Assembly: GCA_964057225.1 (NCBI GenBank)
Contig: OZ059897.1
Coordinates: 3,720,001 to 3,784,000, forward strand
From: Auanema rhodensis
Lineage: Eukaryota > Nematoda > Chromadorea > Rhabditida > Rhabditidae
DNA length: 64,000 bases
Direction: 5' to 3'
How positions within the stretch are numbered: position 1 is the first letter of the stretch; each line of letters begins with the position of its first letter. The translations under genes were made by a program, and so were the position numbers. The notes under the pieces were generated by a model, which saw only the letters and a program-made list of their open reading frames with translations, was not told the origin of the DNA and searched no databases. Positions 63,880-64,000 of this stretch are shown piece after piece.

Positions 63880-64000
63880 TGAAATTATTTAGAAATTTTT
63901 CGGGAAAATTTTTGTCACAATGTTTTTGGAAGCAATGTTGAGTGTACATGGGAACTCAACATACACTAATGCATTATTTTTCAAACGATCATAACTAATT
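63880..64000 (+). repeat. Partial satellite unit at right edge (121 bp)
   Basis: This is the first 121 bp of unit 183, cut by the end of the window inside the conserved ATAACTAATT. The array therefore continues beyond the window. The left edge also begins inside repeat with no flank, so neither array boundary is seen. Confidence 0.97.

Larger units (their letters stand above)
1..64000 (+). repeat. 351-bp satellite DNA array, 182 complete units, head to tail
   Basis: The same 351-bp sequence recurs through the entire window with no inversion, no inserted element and no unique DNA. The landmark TGAAATTA lies at 1, 352, 703 and so on, and the last one is at 63880, which fits 182 units less three one-base deletions. 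Units differ mainly by single-base substitutions. A hand count of the first unit gives 112 G+C in 351 bp. CpG occurs 11 times in that unit, at or slightly above the number expected from its composition. Such megasatellite-like homogeneous arrays are typical of centromeric or pericentromeric heterochromatin in eukaryotes; that location is inferred. The strand is arbitrary. No coding role is supported. Confidence 0.98.

Noticed and set aside
1-64000. CRISPR array
   Set aside because: The repeat unit is 351 bp, directly contiguous, and has no unique spacers between short repeats.
1-64000. Transposon or retroelement tandem array
   Set aside because: No terminal repeats, transposase, reverse transcriptase or target-site duplications can be seen, and no open frame longer than 75 codons is present.
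1-64000. Undescribed gene system hidden in the array
   Set aside because: Both strands were examined for interruptions, frame conservation and foreign composition. All of the window is accounted for by the 351-bp unit. What is unusual lies in the HOR structure, not in encoded products.

Overview
The whole window is one uninterrupted satellite DNA array. A unit of 351 bp, about 32% G+C (counted by hand in the first unit), repeats head to tail in a single orientation from the first base to the last. Phased on base 1, there are 182 complete units plus a final 121 bp cut off by the window edge. No gene, transposon, RNA gene, spacer or unique flank interrupts it. The 62-75 codon open frames recur at whole multiples of 351 bp and come from the repeat sequence itself; I do not call them genes. 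The material suits centromeric, pericentromeric or other constitutive heterochromatin of a eukaryote. CpG is not depleted in the unit, and the A/T-rich style is compatible with an insect or other invertebrate. The species cannot be named from this sequence, and the invertebrate suggestion is weak.

Unit positions (u1-u351) are counted from the TGAAATTA at base 1. Units 1-43 start at 1+351(n-1). Unit 44 (15094-15443) is 350 bp. Units 45-51 start from 15444, and unit 51 (17550-17899) is 350 bp. Units 52-58 start from 17900, and unit 58 (20006-20355) is 350 bp. Units 59-182 run in perfect 351 bp register from 20356 to 63879. These three one-base deletions account for the entire net length change in 64 kb.

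The structure above the monomer is the real content. Diagnostic substitutions show that groups of neighbouring units were copied as blocks, giving a patchwork of local higher-order repeats (HORs). From left to right: an irregular start (1-3170); a 4-unit HOR of about 3.1 copies (3171-7510); a dispersed copy of an earlier segment and 4- and 5-unit duplications (7383-13545); a 4-unit tandem pair (15343-18176) overlapping a 7-unit duplication (17120-21797); mixed 4- and 5-unit copies (21798-24794); a second 7-unit duplication (24795-29628); a 9-unit, 3159 bp HOR in three almost identical copies (29975-39558); 2- and 5-unit copies (39911-44013) leading into a 10-unit HOR whose successive copies grow to 11 and then 16 units (41783-54693); and 4-, 2-, 3- and 6-unit copies to the right edge.

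Within the unit there is a perfect 9-bp inverted repeat (u56-u83), smaller dyads at u154-164, u184-199 and u226-239, a palindromic site that switches between alleles (u202-211), a nearly invariant stretch (about u84-u110) and a cluster of A/T tracts (u14-u48). Two linked allele classes of monomer, with mosaics between them, supply the markers. The picture fits a satellite evolving by unequal exchange and gene conversion. Array-wide function, such as kinetochore assembly, is inference only.
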